Shown: positions 1 to 13,488, numbered from the stretch's first letter. The stretch is DNA of 64,000 nucleotides from Panax quinquefolius (GCA_020205615.1 CM035168.1:9924237-9988236), one strand, 5' to 3'. Notes: generated by a model from the letters alone, not told the origin. Numbers and translations: made by a program.

Positions 1-960
1 CACAAAAAATTGGCAAATGGGACTCTTGTTGTGGAAAGAAAAGTAATTGACAAAGATGACCTTTTTTTTTTTCTGGAATGGAGGGAGTGTTATGAACATT
101 ATGTGTAGACACATTTATAAATTTAAGGAGAGTAAAATAGTATGGGTTAGCCAACTACCCTTGTTTATCCTGATCCTTAATAAGGAAAATGACAAAAGAC
201 TGAGGATATTTATAAACCAAATATATCTCTAATGCCATAAGACCATATTTAAGATCATGTTCCGGACAGATGCATGTCGTCCCTCGTCTAGACAATACAG
301 TCTCTATGGACCAAACTTTCACATGCATAAAGTTATGGTATTACCAGTCCAAGCCATCGTCTTTAACACGCCACAAATAAATGCAATTCATTCAGCAGAG
401 GCTAACACTTGCTCAAACACAATTTAGTGTACACTAAACAACAACTTTTCATTGCTAATATTTAACTTACACTCCAGTATAGTTCTTAGGGATGTGATAA
501 AATTGCATCCATTCAATATCACAATGTCATTTTAATCTTAACTCAACATAGTTTAATAATTATAATTCATAATTAAAACAAATTGGATCACAAGAAATCA
601 ATCAAGGCATTATGTAATTATATACATATAACCGCTATAAAGGTGTAGTTACAATCTTTACATACGTACACACGTGTTTAAAATTTGAGCGTACAAATGG
701 AAAATGATGCAACTGTTCATACTAATGTTATTATACAACAAATTAAATTAATCCAACAAATACCCAAAATAGATAATGTTATTATACAACAATGTTAGTA
801 TTTTATAGGGAGAGGTGCAAGAATTTTATACGATACTTGTGAGAAAATGCAGCCGCGTTGGACTGCGTGGACGATCGGTCATGGTTTCGCGTCTGAATCT
901 TTTTTCTTCTCCCTCCTTCCTTCCTTTTTCTTTCTTCTTCTTATGTTCGACTGTATAGGT
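1..960. other. AT-rich intergenic DNA, no gene seen
   Basis: No reading frame longer than about 60 codons and no recognisable domain. The stretch around 840-960 is less AT-rich and ends in a pyrimidine-rich tract (about 900-945), but nothing there supports a gene or RNA call. Confidence 0.5.
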
Positions 961-1275
961 TCTGATGAAGTTTAAAAGGATCAGCTACGGCTTTCTGCGA
1001 TCCCATGCGATAACTATTTTTTAATGGCGTGGATTTATTAGCGACCGATGTGCGGTCGCTATTCGTCAACGATCGCAATAAGTCTCTCCGCCAATATTTA
1101 CATCAAATTTATGATGACAAATTTATATCAGTCAACGACCACAAGGCGGTAGCTAATAGCAATAGCGACTAGATTTAACTGCGTTCACTAATAGCGATCG
1201 ATATTGCTAATAGCGATCGAATAGTACAGTCATAATTACTCTTGATCGCGGTTAGACCATTTTTTTTATAGCGGA
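961..1275. repeat. CACTA-like subterminal repeat cluster
   Basis: The motif TAGCGACCG or TAGCGATCG and its inverse CGGTCGCTA recur in both orientations, for example around 1038-1065, 1150-1170 and 1180-1222. Short inverted AGCGACCG...CGGTCGCTAA motifs of this kind are typical of the subterminal regions of plant CACTA (En/Spm) transposons. The right edge, a T-run followed by ATAGCG near 1262-1274, resembles a decayed CACTA terminus (TTTTTCTTGTAGTG), but no clean terminal inverted repeat or 3-bp target duplication is visible. A matching cluster lies at 56690-56805. Confidence 0.4.
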
Positions 1276-3109
1276 GTAAATAATTTTAACTAACTTATAC
1301 CACGGCTCATTTAACTTTTTGAACTTTTATATTTATCCATATTAATTTTAGTTTTAAATTATTGTTCTTATTCTAGTTAGCTGGCTGGCGTTACAAAATA
1401 TTATTTTCCCATATTGAAAACAGTTTGCAAAGGTTTTTCTTGATATTGATCGCAGTACTTGTTTAAGAAGTTTGGATATCATTTATTCGTTTACTTCGAA
1501 ATTGGTTTCATGTGCCTAAATATATACCAAAACTTAGTTAAGTAGAATATATTTTGTTGCCTTATTTAAACATTATAAATTGAAAAACAGTTCTCAACAA
1601 ATTGTCCAAACAATAGCTTAATTGAGCAGTCTTATATGTTGTGACAAATTTGTATCAAATTACAATTATAAAACATATCAAATATGATACTAGATATAAT
1701 TAAAAAAGACCCCATTAAATTATTACGCATATCTCTAAAAGGGATTTGGATCCCCTCCATTACACCTTCTCTTAAATTTCATCAAATACACCATATTTTT
1801 ATAATTATAAATAGTGTAATTAAAATCGATATTAATCAACTAATTTATTATATTGAATTACCATACTTTTTAAAAATAAAGTAATCCCATACTTTTTCAC
1901 TCTCACTATCTTAATTGCATAAGTCATTACTCTTTTACCCTAGTATCTTAATTTCATTTTTCTAATTTTTCACTTCATTTCTCGGTTACACCACTCCCCA
2001 TTCATCCATCATCATCATCATCACCACCACCACCACCACCACCACCACCACCGTCACCATCGTGGTCATATTTTATGATAATTATGTAAAATTATCATAG
2101 TTAATATTATGTTTTGTTAAATTTAAAACATTCTACTGATCATACATTATATTTTAGTGACATTATTTAAATTAGTTATTTAATATTTATAATATTATTA
2201 CCCCTATTATAAGTTTGTATAAATTAATTTAACGGTAAAATAATAAAATACTATTCAAACATCCTATATAAATTACTTATCAAATAATTTTTATAATTAA
2301 ACTCTATATATTTCATATATAGTCTCTATTTATATAAACTCTTGTTACATAATTTTATTAAACGAATAAAAAATTTAAAGTGTCAACATCATTCAATTTC
2401 CTAAGAATAAATTGGTCCATTTTAAAATAAAGGTAGTATAGTATTGGGTAGAAAGTAGAAATTTATGTATGTAATACTTGGCGCTAGATAGACAAGAGTT
2501 AACGTTTGACATGATGGAGATGGGACCCACCGGCCAGAGAGAGAGAAAAGGTTTTAATTACTTTTAGGGACTGACCGACTGACAGATAGATGGTGTCTTG
2601 TACATCGGGGAACAGAAGCCCCGCGCTGTTCTCGCGCGACCATTTAGGTGGGTCCCACTCCTTTTCCAATTATCATCCTCTATCTGCACTTCATTAATGC
2701 AATTCATTCTCACCACTTGAATTCACATATAAAGAATGTCAAGATAGGGAAAAGACATACTACTATTATATTATTATTTATATTTAATGACCTTCTTTTT
2801 TAAATAATATTCATTTTTTTTAAAAATATAGAATTATTATTAAATTTTATAAAATTAATTTAAGATATTTTTAAATTTCCTTTTAAGAAACTCTGGCAAT
2901 AAAATTAAGAAAGTTTTATTTATTCAATCACATTTATTTTGATTATAGAAAAGATAAAGCTAAAAATAACATATTTTTCTAGAATTATGTTTAGAGTTAT
3001 AATCTTTTACGGGAGTACAAGAATTTAAAATATCTTCAAAAACAAAATAATTAATAAAATAAATATTTTAAGTAGTTTACAAAATATTAATCATTTATTA
3101 ATAAAAAAT
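1276..3109. other. AT-rich intergenic DNA
   Basis: No coding evidence. It contains a CAT/CAC microsatellite, and near 2520-2660 a GC-richer stretch with GGGACCCACC on one side and GGTGGGTCCC on the other, an inverted pair about 110 bp apart. Confidence 0.45.
2004..2052. repeat. (CAT)n(CAC)n microsatellite
   Basis: Uninterrupted trinucleotide run, CAT units passing into CAC units. Confidence 0.9.
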
Positions 3110-4015
3110 TAAGAATACGTGACAAAATTTTATAACAATTTTAAAACAATCACAAAAGATAATAATTTATGATAGATTTTTTAAGAAATCACAAAATAAT
3201 AATTTATATGGTGGCTTTTAGTGATGTTTAATTTTGTCATCAATGTAATATAATTGTGATGATCATATCAATCACCAAATTTTTTATGTAAAACAAATTT
3301 TATTTTTGTAAGGACTAAGCCATTATTTATGGATATACCATTTTACGTGATTGTATTTACGTTATCACCAATATTCTAATAAAAATAATTAAATTGATAT
3401 TTTGTGATGGTCATGACAATCATTAAAAAATATATTTTTGTGATAACTTTTATTTGCAATCGCAAAAATATATATTTTATGATGGAATTTTCAAGTCAAC
3501 ACAAAATAAAATTCATATGATGATAACTAATTTTACAATTATTATAGAGTAGTTATAATAATCATTACAATCACCAATCTTATGCGAAATTAATTTTATT
3601 TAATAAGTCAACTCACATATTTTCTATTGTATTTTTGTTTAAAATTATAATAATAATATGACCTTGGGTATAGTGATATTGCTCCTTATTTAGGTAGCAA
3701 ATAGGGCGAAAGTTCAACTCCTATTAGTATTATTTAATATTGTAACATAGTGGAATAAATTTTTTGTAAAAAACATTCACGTTCTTATATTTAATCCAAA
3801 AATATTATGTTTTTTTTGTGATAATTACTTTGACAATCACAAAAGGTTGGATGTTAGTCTAATTATTTTAACCTTCACAAAAATAAATTTTCTGTAAAAT
3901 AATATTCATATTCTTACATTTGATCCCAAATATATTATATTTTTATATGATAATTTTGACAATCACGGAAGGTTAGGTGTTAATGTGATTACTTTTATCA
4001 TTCACAAAAGTGTCG
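3110..4015. repeat. Degenerate GTGATNNTNACAATCAC-type repeats, possibly CACTA subterminal
   Basis: Motifs such as TTTTGTGAT, TGACAATCAC and ATCACAAAA recur many times in both orientations. Two adjacent units, about 3770-3890 and 3891-4013, look like an imperfect tandem duplication of about 120 bp. Alternating TAGTGATGG and ATCACAAAA motifs are common in CACTA subterminal regions and some MITEs. No terminal repeat was found, so the family is a guess. Confidence 0.35.
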
Positions 4016-4048
4016 CGTGCTAATATGATTGTATTAAGAGACTAAATT

Positions 4049-4200
4049 ATGGGAGATGCTAGGCACTCAAATTTTTAATCTCAAATGATGTGTTAGAATA
4101 TCATTAATTAGGTAAATCTCATACAATTGACTAAACAATAAATTATCACAAAAATATTAAATGGTATGTCATTTAAGACTAAATGAGACCCCTAACATTA
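4049..4200. mobile_element. MITE-like inverted repeat of about 150 bp
   Basis: The left end (GATGCTAGG then CACTCAAATTT and AATCTCAAATGATGT) and the right end read on the opposite strand (AATGTTAGG, GTCTCATTT, AGTCTTAAATGACAT) form imperfect terminal inverted repeats of about 37 bp around a short AT-rich core. There is no coding capacity. Size and structure fit a miniature inverted-repeat transposable element. The target duplication is not clear, so no superfamily is given. Confidence 0.45.
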
Positions 4201-4422
4201 TAGTAAAATCTGGATAAATGAATACTCTTGGTGGGATTGAAAAAAATATTACTTTAACGAGATTATTTATTTATCGACAAATGAATAATTATTTATTTAT
4301 CGATAAATTAATATATATTATTTTAGAGGAAAATTTTCAATTTATGTATGTGGTCAAAAAATCAAGAGAATGATTAATGTATTAATTTGAATCTAGAGAA
4401 GTTAAAAAAGAATATTAATGAT

Positions 4423-4450
4423 CATTTCTATAGTTTACGCTATAGAAATG
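4423..4450. repeat. Perfect 11-bp stem-loop
   Basis: CATTTCTATAG and CTATAGAAATG are exact inverted repeats around a 6-base loop. No run of T follows and no gene is adjacent, so this is simply a hairpin in AT-rich DNA. Confidence 0.6.
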
Positions 4451-4642
4451 AGATGGATGACGTGGAATATCTTTTGAACTATACTAGCGTGAATGATGCA
4501 GTGATAGAAGTTAAAGGACTTAAACGATTTTTGTAACGATTTATAAGAAAATTAAAGTTCGGTGAATTGATTGTAAGAAGAAAAAAATTAGTGACCCATT
4601 TGCAAAGTTGATTTGCAGATAATGACTAAAAAATTTATCCCC

Positions 4643-4648
<6 letters not shown>

Positions 4649-4701
<53 letters not shown>
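4649..4701. repeat. (TA)n microsatellite
   Basis: About 26 uninterrupted TA units. Confidence 0.95.
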
Positions 4702-4703
<2 letters not shown>

Positions 4704-7703
4704 CCTGTAAAACTAGAGTTTTATACTCTTTAATAATATGTCAAGTAAGAAATTTAGGAGAAAATTAAGTGATTTAGAATTCAACATAATTAATAAAACA
4801 ATTTTATCATAATAAATATATAATTAATAAATACAAAATATGTCGATTCAATTAGAGAATTCATATTCTTAGACATTATTTGTCCAATGATTTAACATTT
4901 TTATTGCAATAATGCAACTAATCCAACTTATTACAACTGTCATTTACTTTTCCCACTAATGTTGAATTGGAAAGTTGTCTTACTCAATCAAGTGATTTTA
5001 CATAAAAAGAAAAGATAAATGATAGGATTTAGAACTAAAACGGAAGAAAGCTTACCTATGTCCAATGAATATTTGATTGATCAGTAATGACAAGACTAGG
5101 AATATTTGCAAGAACGTAAAGGTTCCTATAGAAAGATCAATTAAATAATTAATCTGGCTATGTCACACGATTTTGATACTCTCAGTCTCTCATAATTTCA
5201 TGAATTTTAAGAATTTAATTACAATATTTTGATTAAAGGATCATGCCATGTTCCTACGATATAAACTCAATATGAAAGTTGTAAATAATTTGATTAATTA
5301 TAATTGAAATTGAGTGGAATTGAATCCGAATAAGGAAATTATAATTAAATTGAATTAATTTGAGCAAGTTTTTTTAAATACAAGTTGCTCAAGTGTGGTT
5401 TGATGGGTCCCACGAATTCAGAGGGTCCACGTCACATATAACTGAATGATTACATTGACAGTAAGAAGTTTGATATTGAAGGATCACAGTTCAAGTTGAC
5501 TTATGATTCTCATTTGACTTCTTATTTCTAAGAAAGTCAAATCATATTCAATTATGGGTCTTACACTTATAATTAAGGAGCTTCTTCATAGGACACCTAT
5601 TTCAATCGGGGGAACGGAGGTGATAAATTGAGGTGGAGTGAACAAGTTATAAATACGGTCGTAATCCAAGTTTAAGCTACACACACTTTACTACTCTTAT
5701 TCATTAGAGTAAAATTACATACTTCCATTGTTAAAGCTTCTGACCAGTACTCAATCTTATTGGAGTTATCTCCCGACAACCCGGACTAACCGTCAAACTT
5801 TTAAGTGTGTTTTTTTGTTCACTGTACATATTTAAGTTCATTGTTTAGTAATTTCACGAGCGAAAAAATTTCGTCGTTAAGGCAAGTAAAATTTAAGTTG
5901 AATTCAGATAAAAAAATAATAATCTTACAAGTTGAATCCGAACATTGCAGCAATAATTAAAATCAACTATCTAATCCCTCTCCCTAAACTAATATGCAAT
6001 TAATTAAGCTAGCCTCTGCCCACTGACAGTTGGTAATTAAATAAACCCTTTACGACTATGCATTGACGAACAAAGTAATGATCATTAGAGCAAATAATAT
6101 TATTATTAAAACTGCATGAATCAAAAAGTAAATAAAACTATTCCAAATTTCTCCATGCAAAATAAAATATAGAAGGTGGTTTCAGAAGGCAGTGATGTTG
6201 ATGCATGGTGGTGCGGGGATGTGGTGTGAGGTGGGTGGTAGGAAACAAAACAGGTGCTGGTCAAAGAGGGATGCAGATGAATTAATTGAAGAGTAATTTA
6301 AAAATGAGTTATGAATAAACAAAATAAATTTGAAAATTAAATTAATTAATAAATAATTACATTAAAATAAATAAATACTTTGTTTTTAAAACTCAAATGT
6401 CACGTCATCACTAATTTACACATCAGATGCCATGTCTATGACCGCATCATTTTTGGTTGGAGCTATGGTTAAAATTTGAGTATTTCTGTCAATTGGTCAA
6501 AAGTTTGATGATATTAATGTTAAAAAAATTAGTTTATATATATTTTTTAATAACTTGAAAAGAGTTTATTAGTTATTATTAAATCAATAATAATTACTTA
6601 TTATTAAAATTAATGTGATTTTTTAATATGTGTTATTATGTCATGGAAATGATCAGAGAGTTTTAATTACTAATTAACCCTTCACGATGAGGATCTTCAT
6701 TCTTTATTAGCAAAAGTCCATCATCATCAGGCTGACCCTAGTGATGGCCAATAACACAACAAATAGAATCTAAATGAAACTTTATCAATATTTCTAAGAA
6801 GTATAATTAGTTATATTTAGGGATAATGTTCTTATATTATCTAGTGGCACATCTGGTCTGGCTTTCCCTAATTGTCATTGCATGTTTGCCGCATAGGTAG
6901 CTAGGGCAGGAAATAATTTTCAAGCAGGCCTGTTAAATATATATATTGACTCTATATATAATTCTTTCTTAATTCTTTATTCTCACTTTAGAAATTTTTA
7001 AGTGACTTTTGTACACAACTTATGTGTTCAAATAAAAGAAATCAGCATATTTTTGATTAAATTAAAATTTCAACCTTACAAATAAAAATATTGAATCTCC
7101 AACTTTTAGATTTATTTTGATGATAACAGTAAATATTAAATAGATTAAGTAAATATTAGAATCCTTTCCATATAATTTATATTATAATTGTTTTAATTAT
7201 CTTATTTATTTTGATCAAAAATATTTTTAAATTTTATTGAATTAATTTTTTGATCTTGATAATTTAATATCAAATGTTAAAGAAATTAGTTCATAAAACA
7301 ACATTTTTTAAGGTAAGGAGAACTCATATTCTTAAATAATTCTTATTCACTAAAGTTTTTCAAAATTATATCTATTATATATTATTTATTTTATAAAACA
7401 ACAAAAAGAAAATGCAAAAGGTTTTTACCTCGTCCCCTCATCCGTAAATTAAAATGGAAAATTGGGAGAGTAGTTAAGGCATAAGAGTATTAACAAATAA
7501 CAACCAACCGAATTATGCATGTGCTTTTGACCAAGGTAATTTGCGCTGAATTTTTTTGAAATAATGTTTATTAAATTGTATAAATTATACGATAACGAGT
7601 TTAAAACAAATCAGCCCGACATAATTGATAAAAATATTCAAATCAGTTGGGATCAAAAATTTATATTTTAACTAAAAGACAAAATAAGTTAAGTTAATTA
7701 AGC

Positions 7704-7706
<3 letters not shown>
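4702..7706. other. AT-rich intergenic DNA, no gene seen
   Basis: Both strands were inspected and no domain or long frame was found. A promoter- or LTR-like stretch lies at about 5390-5880: a GGGTCCCAC motif, TATAAATAC at about 5649, then a pyrimidine-rich leader-like sequence. No paired copy, primer-binding site or coding region supports an element there. Confidence 0.4.

Positions 7707-7740
<34 letters not shown>
7707..7740. repeat. (TA)n microsatellite
   Basis: Pure TA run directly upstream of the CACTA transposase remnant. Confidence 0.9.
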
Positions 7741-7742
<2 letters not shown>

Positions 7743-7799
7743 ATTAATTTATTATTTTATTTAATGTAATAGAGTTTTTATAGGCTTTTACTAAGGGAA

Positions 7800-8437
7800 C
7801 GATTCTGGATAATAAACAAGTCCTAGCTATGGGCCTAAACAGGGACCAAGTCAGCTGCAATGGTTACAAAATAAATAGTTCTGAATTTCATACAAAGGCT
7901 TATGCTAGCGGTAAAAGAACAATGAACACTGGAGTGTGTGTCCAAGGAGATTGTTACAATGAGCTTAGTCCTTGGTTTAATTCAGAAAAAAAGATACGTG
8001 TTGATCGACATGGAATCGTCGATATTGGCCTCCAAATGTCCACGTACGCCAACACACCATTTGTGTTACCAACTCAAACAGTACACGTATACTACATTCC
8101 TAGTCTTGTTAAGAAAATGGATACACTGCCTGCAGATTGACAAGTTGTAATTCATACTCCCGCGCGCAGTCGTGTACAGGTAGTTGACGGGAAGTTCTAT
8201 CAAGAGGGGATGCTTCATAGACCTACTATAATAAATATGGAGGACGACAATGAAGTATTCCAGTTAGAGGGTGGAGATGAACATAATGAATTAGATCCTG
8301 AATAAGTATTTGTTCCAGATGACATTAATACTGAGGAAGAAGAGTTATTGACTGACACTAACACTAAATCTGAAGAAGATGATGGTTATGAATCTCTAAT
8401 ACGTATACAAAATGATTCTGACTCAGACAACGATTAA
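7800..8437 (+). pseudogene. CACTA (En/Spm) transposase C-terminal remnant, DUF4216
   Basis: One frame runs from the ATG at 7829 to TAA at 8435-8437. It is broken by a TGA at 8138 (where the family usually has Trp) and a TAA at 8303. The first part shows the DUF4216 pattern: NGYKINSSEFHTKAY, then TMNTGVCVQG, then NTPFVLPTQTVHVYYI near residues 75-90. DUF4216 follows the catalytic Transposase_21 domain in the transposases of plant CACTA elements. The tail is very acidic (EEEELL, SEEDDGYES, DSDSDND), as is common for these proteins. The catalytic N-terminal part is absent upstream. It is a dead fragment; the family call is firm, the exact lineage is not. Confidence 0.8.
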
Positions 8438-8641
8438 AAAATAAAATTTATGTTTAGTATTACTTGTATTATATACAATTACATATATGTATATGCTTTA
8501 TATTATTGTCGTGTTTATGTACCTTTCATTTATAGTTGTCGTAGTTAACTATTTCATACAATTACCTATCATTATTGTTATTTTATTTGTATATCTAATC
8601 AAATATAACTCATAATAACAATAAAAAAATTATTTATAGAG

Positions 8642-9366
8642 ATGGCTTCTGAACCAGCTGCAAGAAAGCGCGGCTTGGGTGGGGTCTGAATCATGTGTCG
8701 AAACCTCGACTAATTCGAATGACCGAATTCTCATACAAATCCTTCCTCCTCTGGACAACATGTACGTTAAACAGTATTTTTATATAAGTATTTTATATTT
8801 CCTTTGTTGTAGATAATATACTAATGTTAATTACTTTAAATTTATAATAAAATGATTTATCTTTAATCAAAATTCGTGTATATTGTAGTGATTTTAGCGA
8901 TAGCAAAATTGTGAAGTGCATTTCACGATTATGCTTACAGAGTTGGCTTACGCCAATGATTATGTGGGCGAGCACACTTATAGCCCACAAGGATGCAATT
9001 TGGGCTGAATTTCAGGTTTATTTTTTTTAATTCTGACGTATAATATAATTGATGAACTAATATTGTTTAGTAGTGTTGGATTATGATAAAATAACTATTT
9101 TTTTATTATTATTGTTGTTTTATTGGCAAAAAAATATAAATGGGACGACGCTCAGGCATCAGTTATTCGGACATTGTTTTGGCAGAAGTGCGCCGTTCAA
9201 ATCAGAGATAATTTGAAGAAGAAAAGATAGAAAGCCCTATATAATGCAGAGATCAACCATCTAGGGCAGGGTGAGCAGTTCATGCATGAGCATAGTCCCT
9301 GGTGGTTCACACAGACTATATGAGCTGAGATGTGTGCCCAGTGGAGAGCTGAGAGCTGGGTCAAGA
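8642..9366 (+). pseudogene. CACTA second ORF remnant (Ptta/En/Spm plant transposase type)
   Basis: It follows the DUF4216 remnant by about 200 bp on the same strand, the usual order in plant CACTA elements. An ATG at 8642 opens a short frame (MASEPAARKRGLGG) that soon stops. Between about 9138 and 9366 a frame with two internal stops reads FWQKCAVQIRDNLKKKR, then HSPWWFTQTI and CAQWRAESW. This is the conserved pattern of the plant transposase family usually annotated Ptta/En/Spm, in which a WW-containing stretch is followed by a CxxW motif. The frame ends exactly where the inverted LTR F begins at 9367, so the insertion cut it. No continuation was found in the window. Confidence 0.65.
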
Positions 9367-10319
9367 TGTGAGGCCCCCAAAATAGGTATACACAACCCAT
9401 TCTGAGTCGTCAAATACATGGTACAAAATTCAAATACAAACTTCATTAATACAATACGACAAACGTAAGCTGAGAGTTTTAACACGAATATTATCTCGTA
9501 GACAATATCCAAACTCAAATAGAGTCCTTATTACAATTATTATCACACTATTTTACAAAATAGTGACGACTACTACAACGACCATCTCGAACCATCACTC
9601 CATTCCCCGACTAGTCCCGGCTATGTTCTCATTTCATGAAGAGAACAATGAAAGTAAATGGTGAGCTCAACTAGCCGTGTAAGAAATATTATGACTAAGA
9701 TAATGCAAAATAAATTATCGTTAGTCTTCAACAGTGTTAAACTGATAGAATACAATAAATAACAAGTTTAACTGCAGCGGGACAAGCTATCCATTATAAG
9801 AGTCAAGTAGAGCATGATATCTACTATCTTCTATGATTTAAAAGTTCATCATCAATATTTAATCGCTGTAACACAACTCAATAAATAACCTATATCACTG
9901 AATTATCCATGCGCTACGGGCCAAGTATATTCGTTATTATCACCAGTGATCATGATCATGCCAACAACTGTCCATCAATGCACTACGGGCCAATGAGGTC
10001 TTTTATCACGTTATTTGTAACATTACATGTCATGATTATACCGATACATAGTCATAATCATACCAATCAACAGTCCATCTATGAACTATGGGCCAAAGAT
10101 GACTTTCATCACAATATAAGTATGAGGATGATGACAATGATATAAGAATTTAATTAAATGAGAGCAAAGATAAATTTTAAAGATTTATAATTTAATTTAT
10201 CCAGAATTCAATAATGTCCAAATTGTCAACATGATACTGCTTTGTGGAGTAAAATTTAAGAATAATATTGTATCAAAAATGATTTGGACAGAAAAGAAAT
10301 TAATTTTTGTCATGAATAA
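9367..10319 (-). mobile_element. Gypsy LTR fragment F (3' part of an LTR, minus orientation)
   Basis: It begins TGTGAGGCCCCC, the inverse of the LTR 3' end GGGGGCGTCACA found elsewhere in the window. It carries the shared 3' LTR block: the GAATATTATC/GATAATATTC-like hairpin region, the palindrome CACTATTTTACAAAATAGTG, TGAGCTCA, and stem-loops with a GTAGTGCA loop (about 9909-10100). It ends at 10319, where a second LTR end starts, so it was cut by element E. The flanking five bases at 9362-9366 are CAAGA; no matching duplicate was found. Confidence 0.75.
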
Positions 10320-10345
10320 TGTGACTCCCCCAAAATAGGTATACA

Positions 10346-10350
10346 TAACC
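10346..10350. repeat. Target-site duplication of K (left copy)
   Basis: TAACC, repeated exactly at 13489-13493 on the other side of solo LTR K. Confidence 0.9.
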
Positions 10351-13300
10351 TGCGACGCCCCCAAAACAGGTATACTTCACCCATCTTGAGTTGCCAAAAA
10401 CATGGTGCATAACTCAACTATAAACTTAATTATACAACAGTCGTGTAAAATACGACAAAACATAGCTGAGAGTTTAAACAAGAATATTGTCACATAGACA
10501 ATATCCACACTCAATGGTGTCCTCATTACAATTATTATCACATTATTCTGTAGAATAGTGAGGACTACTAAAGCCATTTATCCTGGACCATCACTCCATT
10601 CCCCGACTCGTCCCAGCTATATTCTCATTTCCTGAAGAGAACAATGAAAGAAAGGGTGAGCTCAACTAGCCCAGTAAGAAATATTATAACTAAGATAATG
10701 CAGAATAAATTATCCTTAGCCTTCAACAGTATAACAACTGATAAAATGCAATAGACAACAAATTTTAGATCAACAACTGCAGTAGAAATAAGCAAATCCA
10801 TTAGAAGAGTCCAGTAGAGCATGATATCTACCATCTTCTATGATTTAAAATGTTTTCATCAATTTTTATCGCTGAGACTCAGCTTAATAAATAAACCATA
10901 TCATCGAATCTTCCCTGAACTATAGGCCAAAGAAATTTCATTAAATCATCAATGGTCATGACTATACTGAATAATCCCTGGTCATAATCATACCAAAAAC
11001 TGTCCATCAATTAATGCACTACAGGCCACTGAGGACTTTCACCACATCATTCATCACGTTACGTTCATGATTATACCGAATAATCCCTGGTCATAATCAT
11101 ACCAAGTCCATCTATGCACGTAAGCCAAAGATGACTTTCATCACAATATAAGCATGAGGATGATGATAATGACATAATAATTCAATAAAACAAGTTCAAG
11201 GATAAATTTTAAAGATTTATAATTTAATTTATCCGTAAATCAATAACGCCCAAATTGTCAACACGATCTCGCTTTGTGGAGTAAAATTCAAGAATAATAT
11301 TCATGTACTAAAAATAATTTGGACATAAAAGAAATATATATTTTTCGGTGAATAGTACCCATGAATAGTACTTCTAGAATAGTACCCCGTGAATAGTACC
11401 CCGACAATTTAAAAAGTGTCCCGAATACCCGAGTGAATGATACTAGAGTGAATAGTAATCAGTGAATAGAAACTTGTGAATAAGACTCCAAAGACAAAAA
11501 GTACCCCGAATACCTGAGTGAATAATACTAGAGTGAATAGTAATCAGGTGAATAGTAACTCGTGAATAGTAACTCGTAAAAAAAATACCAAAGAAAATGA
11601 CATTCCATGACGAGTACAAAAGAAATGATATCTCAGACGTGTATAATAGAATATACGAAACTACAAATGGATTTTTACCCGCCATGCGGTAATCCACGTA
11701 GACAGATCATTTTCATAATTTAATAAAGAATGAATACTAAGGATCATTCACCATGCATGCGGTAATCGACATAGACAGGTTATTCCAACAGAATAATAAA
11801 GAATGGAATAACAAAAGAATTCACCGTGCATGCGATAGACAACACGATATAAGTTATTCCCAATGTAATAATAAAGAATGGAATCAATCAAATGCGTAAT
11901 TCATACACAAAGGAGATATTCCAATAGAATAATAAAGAATTGAACTAGGTCATGCGTAATCCGCACAGATAGGATATTCCAACAGAATAATAAAGAATGG
12001 AACAACAACAGAATTCACCGTGCATGCAATAGAATCGCATGCATAAAAGTTATTCCAATGTAATAATAAAGAATGAAATAATGTAAGAATTTCACCATGT
12101 ATGCGATATCAGATGACAAAGTTATTCCAACATAATAATAAAGAATGGAATAACAACCCTTATGAGTATTGAAAGAAAATAATTCTCTTCATGAATACGA
12201 AAGAATAATACCCCTTACCTCAAAAGAAGACAGGATACTGGAATAGTAAGGTAGCAGACTTCTCTTCTTCTTTCTCTCTATAATTTTTCTCTATAATAAT
12301 TGCTCTATAGCTTTAGTGAATTGGTGAGAAATGAAGAAAGAATGAGCTTCTATTTATAGAAAAATATAGTTTCGATTATTGCACATTTTGGGGCTCGAAA
12401 TATTACAATATAATACCTTCCTCTTTTCCTTCATTTTTAATTTAGTCATGCAACTATTATCAAACTTGCACCACCTCCCCTAATAGTAAATCGTGTGAAT
12501 CAATAGTTCTAATCATGTGAAAATACGAATTACAGTATAGTACCTCCATCTATACCTCCATTTTTAACTTAGTCATGCAAGTATAATCAATCTTGCACCA
12601 TCTTCCCTAATAGTAAATGAATGTGAATCAATAGTACACACATGTGAATAAATAGTTATAATCATGTGAATCAATAGCAATTAATTGCTCATTTATCCGG
12701 TTAATTACCCGATTGGTCAATATAACCTCTAGACATCAATTATTATCGAAATAAATGTCGATTTTCACTAACATTAATAATTCCAACACAATGGAACTAT
12801 CAATTTCATCTTTAATCAACACGAACTTATTAATCATTAATATTATAATTCACAATATTTAACAACCAGGTCGTTCCCAGGAAAGAGGGGGCTTTCCGAT
12901 AAGGATTTCTCCTTATTGGTGCGCAATTAGGTGATCAAACCTCTCCTTGACAGAACTTCTAGCCAATGTCAATATTGCAAATAATAATATGAATAACTTT
13001 GCCGTCTCAATTATTGATTTAAAAATATAACATATTATGCAGATGATACTGTGACAATAATTGAATCAATAATATGAGAGATATGTTGCAACAATTACTG
13101 TAGCAATAATGAAGTATAACTGAGTGACTTCTTACGTAAGCATCAATAATCAATACCGTGTGCTACTACGCAACCATGCCAGACATCGTATTTTTTACTA
13201 CCGGGTAGTTCAACAGTTTTAACGGTAACACTTTCGCCGTTATTTTTATAAAATGATAATTCTGTCATTTTATGACTATGATAATACTTCCGTTGTGGGG

Positions 13301-13488
13301 GTCCACCAATGATTGTGCCGTCGTACGAATATTCCCCGACCAATCGAATATTATATAACAACTTACTTACTTTGCAAAATTTATAAATATTACCCATAAC
13401 TATAACATTATATCAAATCCACACCATAATATTCAAAAAAATATTTCGAGAAATTTAAATCTTTATTCATAAAATTTGGGGTCTCACA
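10351..13488 (-). mobile_element. Solo LTR K (same family as B), minus orientation, 3138 bp
   Basis: It runs from TGCGACGCCCCC to GGGGTCTCACA, i.e. on the minus strand TGTGAGACCCC...GGGGGCGTCGCA. It is flanked by TAACC on both sides and has no internal sequence, so it is the product of recombination between two LTRs. On the minus strand it has TATA at 12350-12359 and an AGGTAAGGGG donor near 12211-12220. It also has the tandem TTATTCC/GGAATAA hairpin array at about 11725-12150 and a TACTATTCAC array at 11352-11580. Its sequence around 12390-12410 matches the site in the LTR of B where A inserted, confirming that K and B are one family. Confidence 0.92.
12350..12359 (-). promoter_or_regulatory. 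TATA box of solo LTR K
   Basis: CTATAAATAG on the minus strand, same position relative to the splice donor as in the other LTRs. Confidence 0.6.

Noticed and set aside
4441..4520. Short frame resembling the C-terminus of a Tigger/pogo-like transposase
   Set aside because: Only about 25 residues of weak likeness (MDDVEYLLNYTSVND), no upstream domain, no terminal repeats.
5390..5880. Possible copia LTR with TATAAATAC
   Set aside because: No second copy, no PBS, no coding remnant; the LTR limits could not be found.
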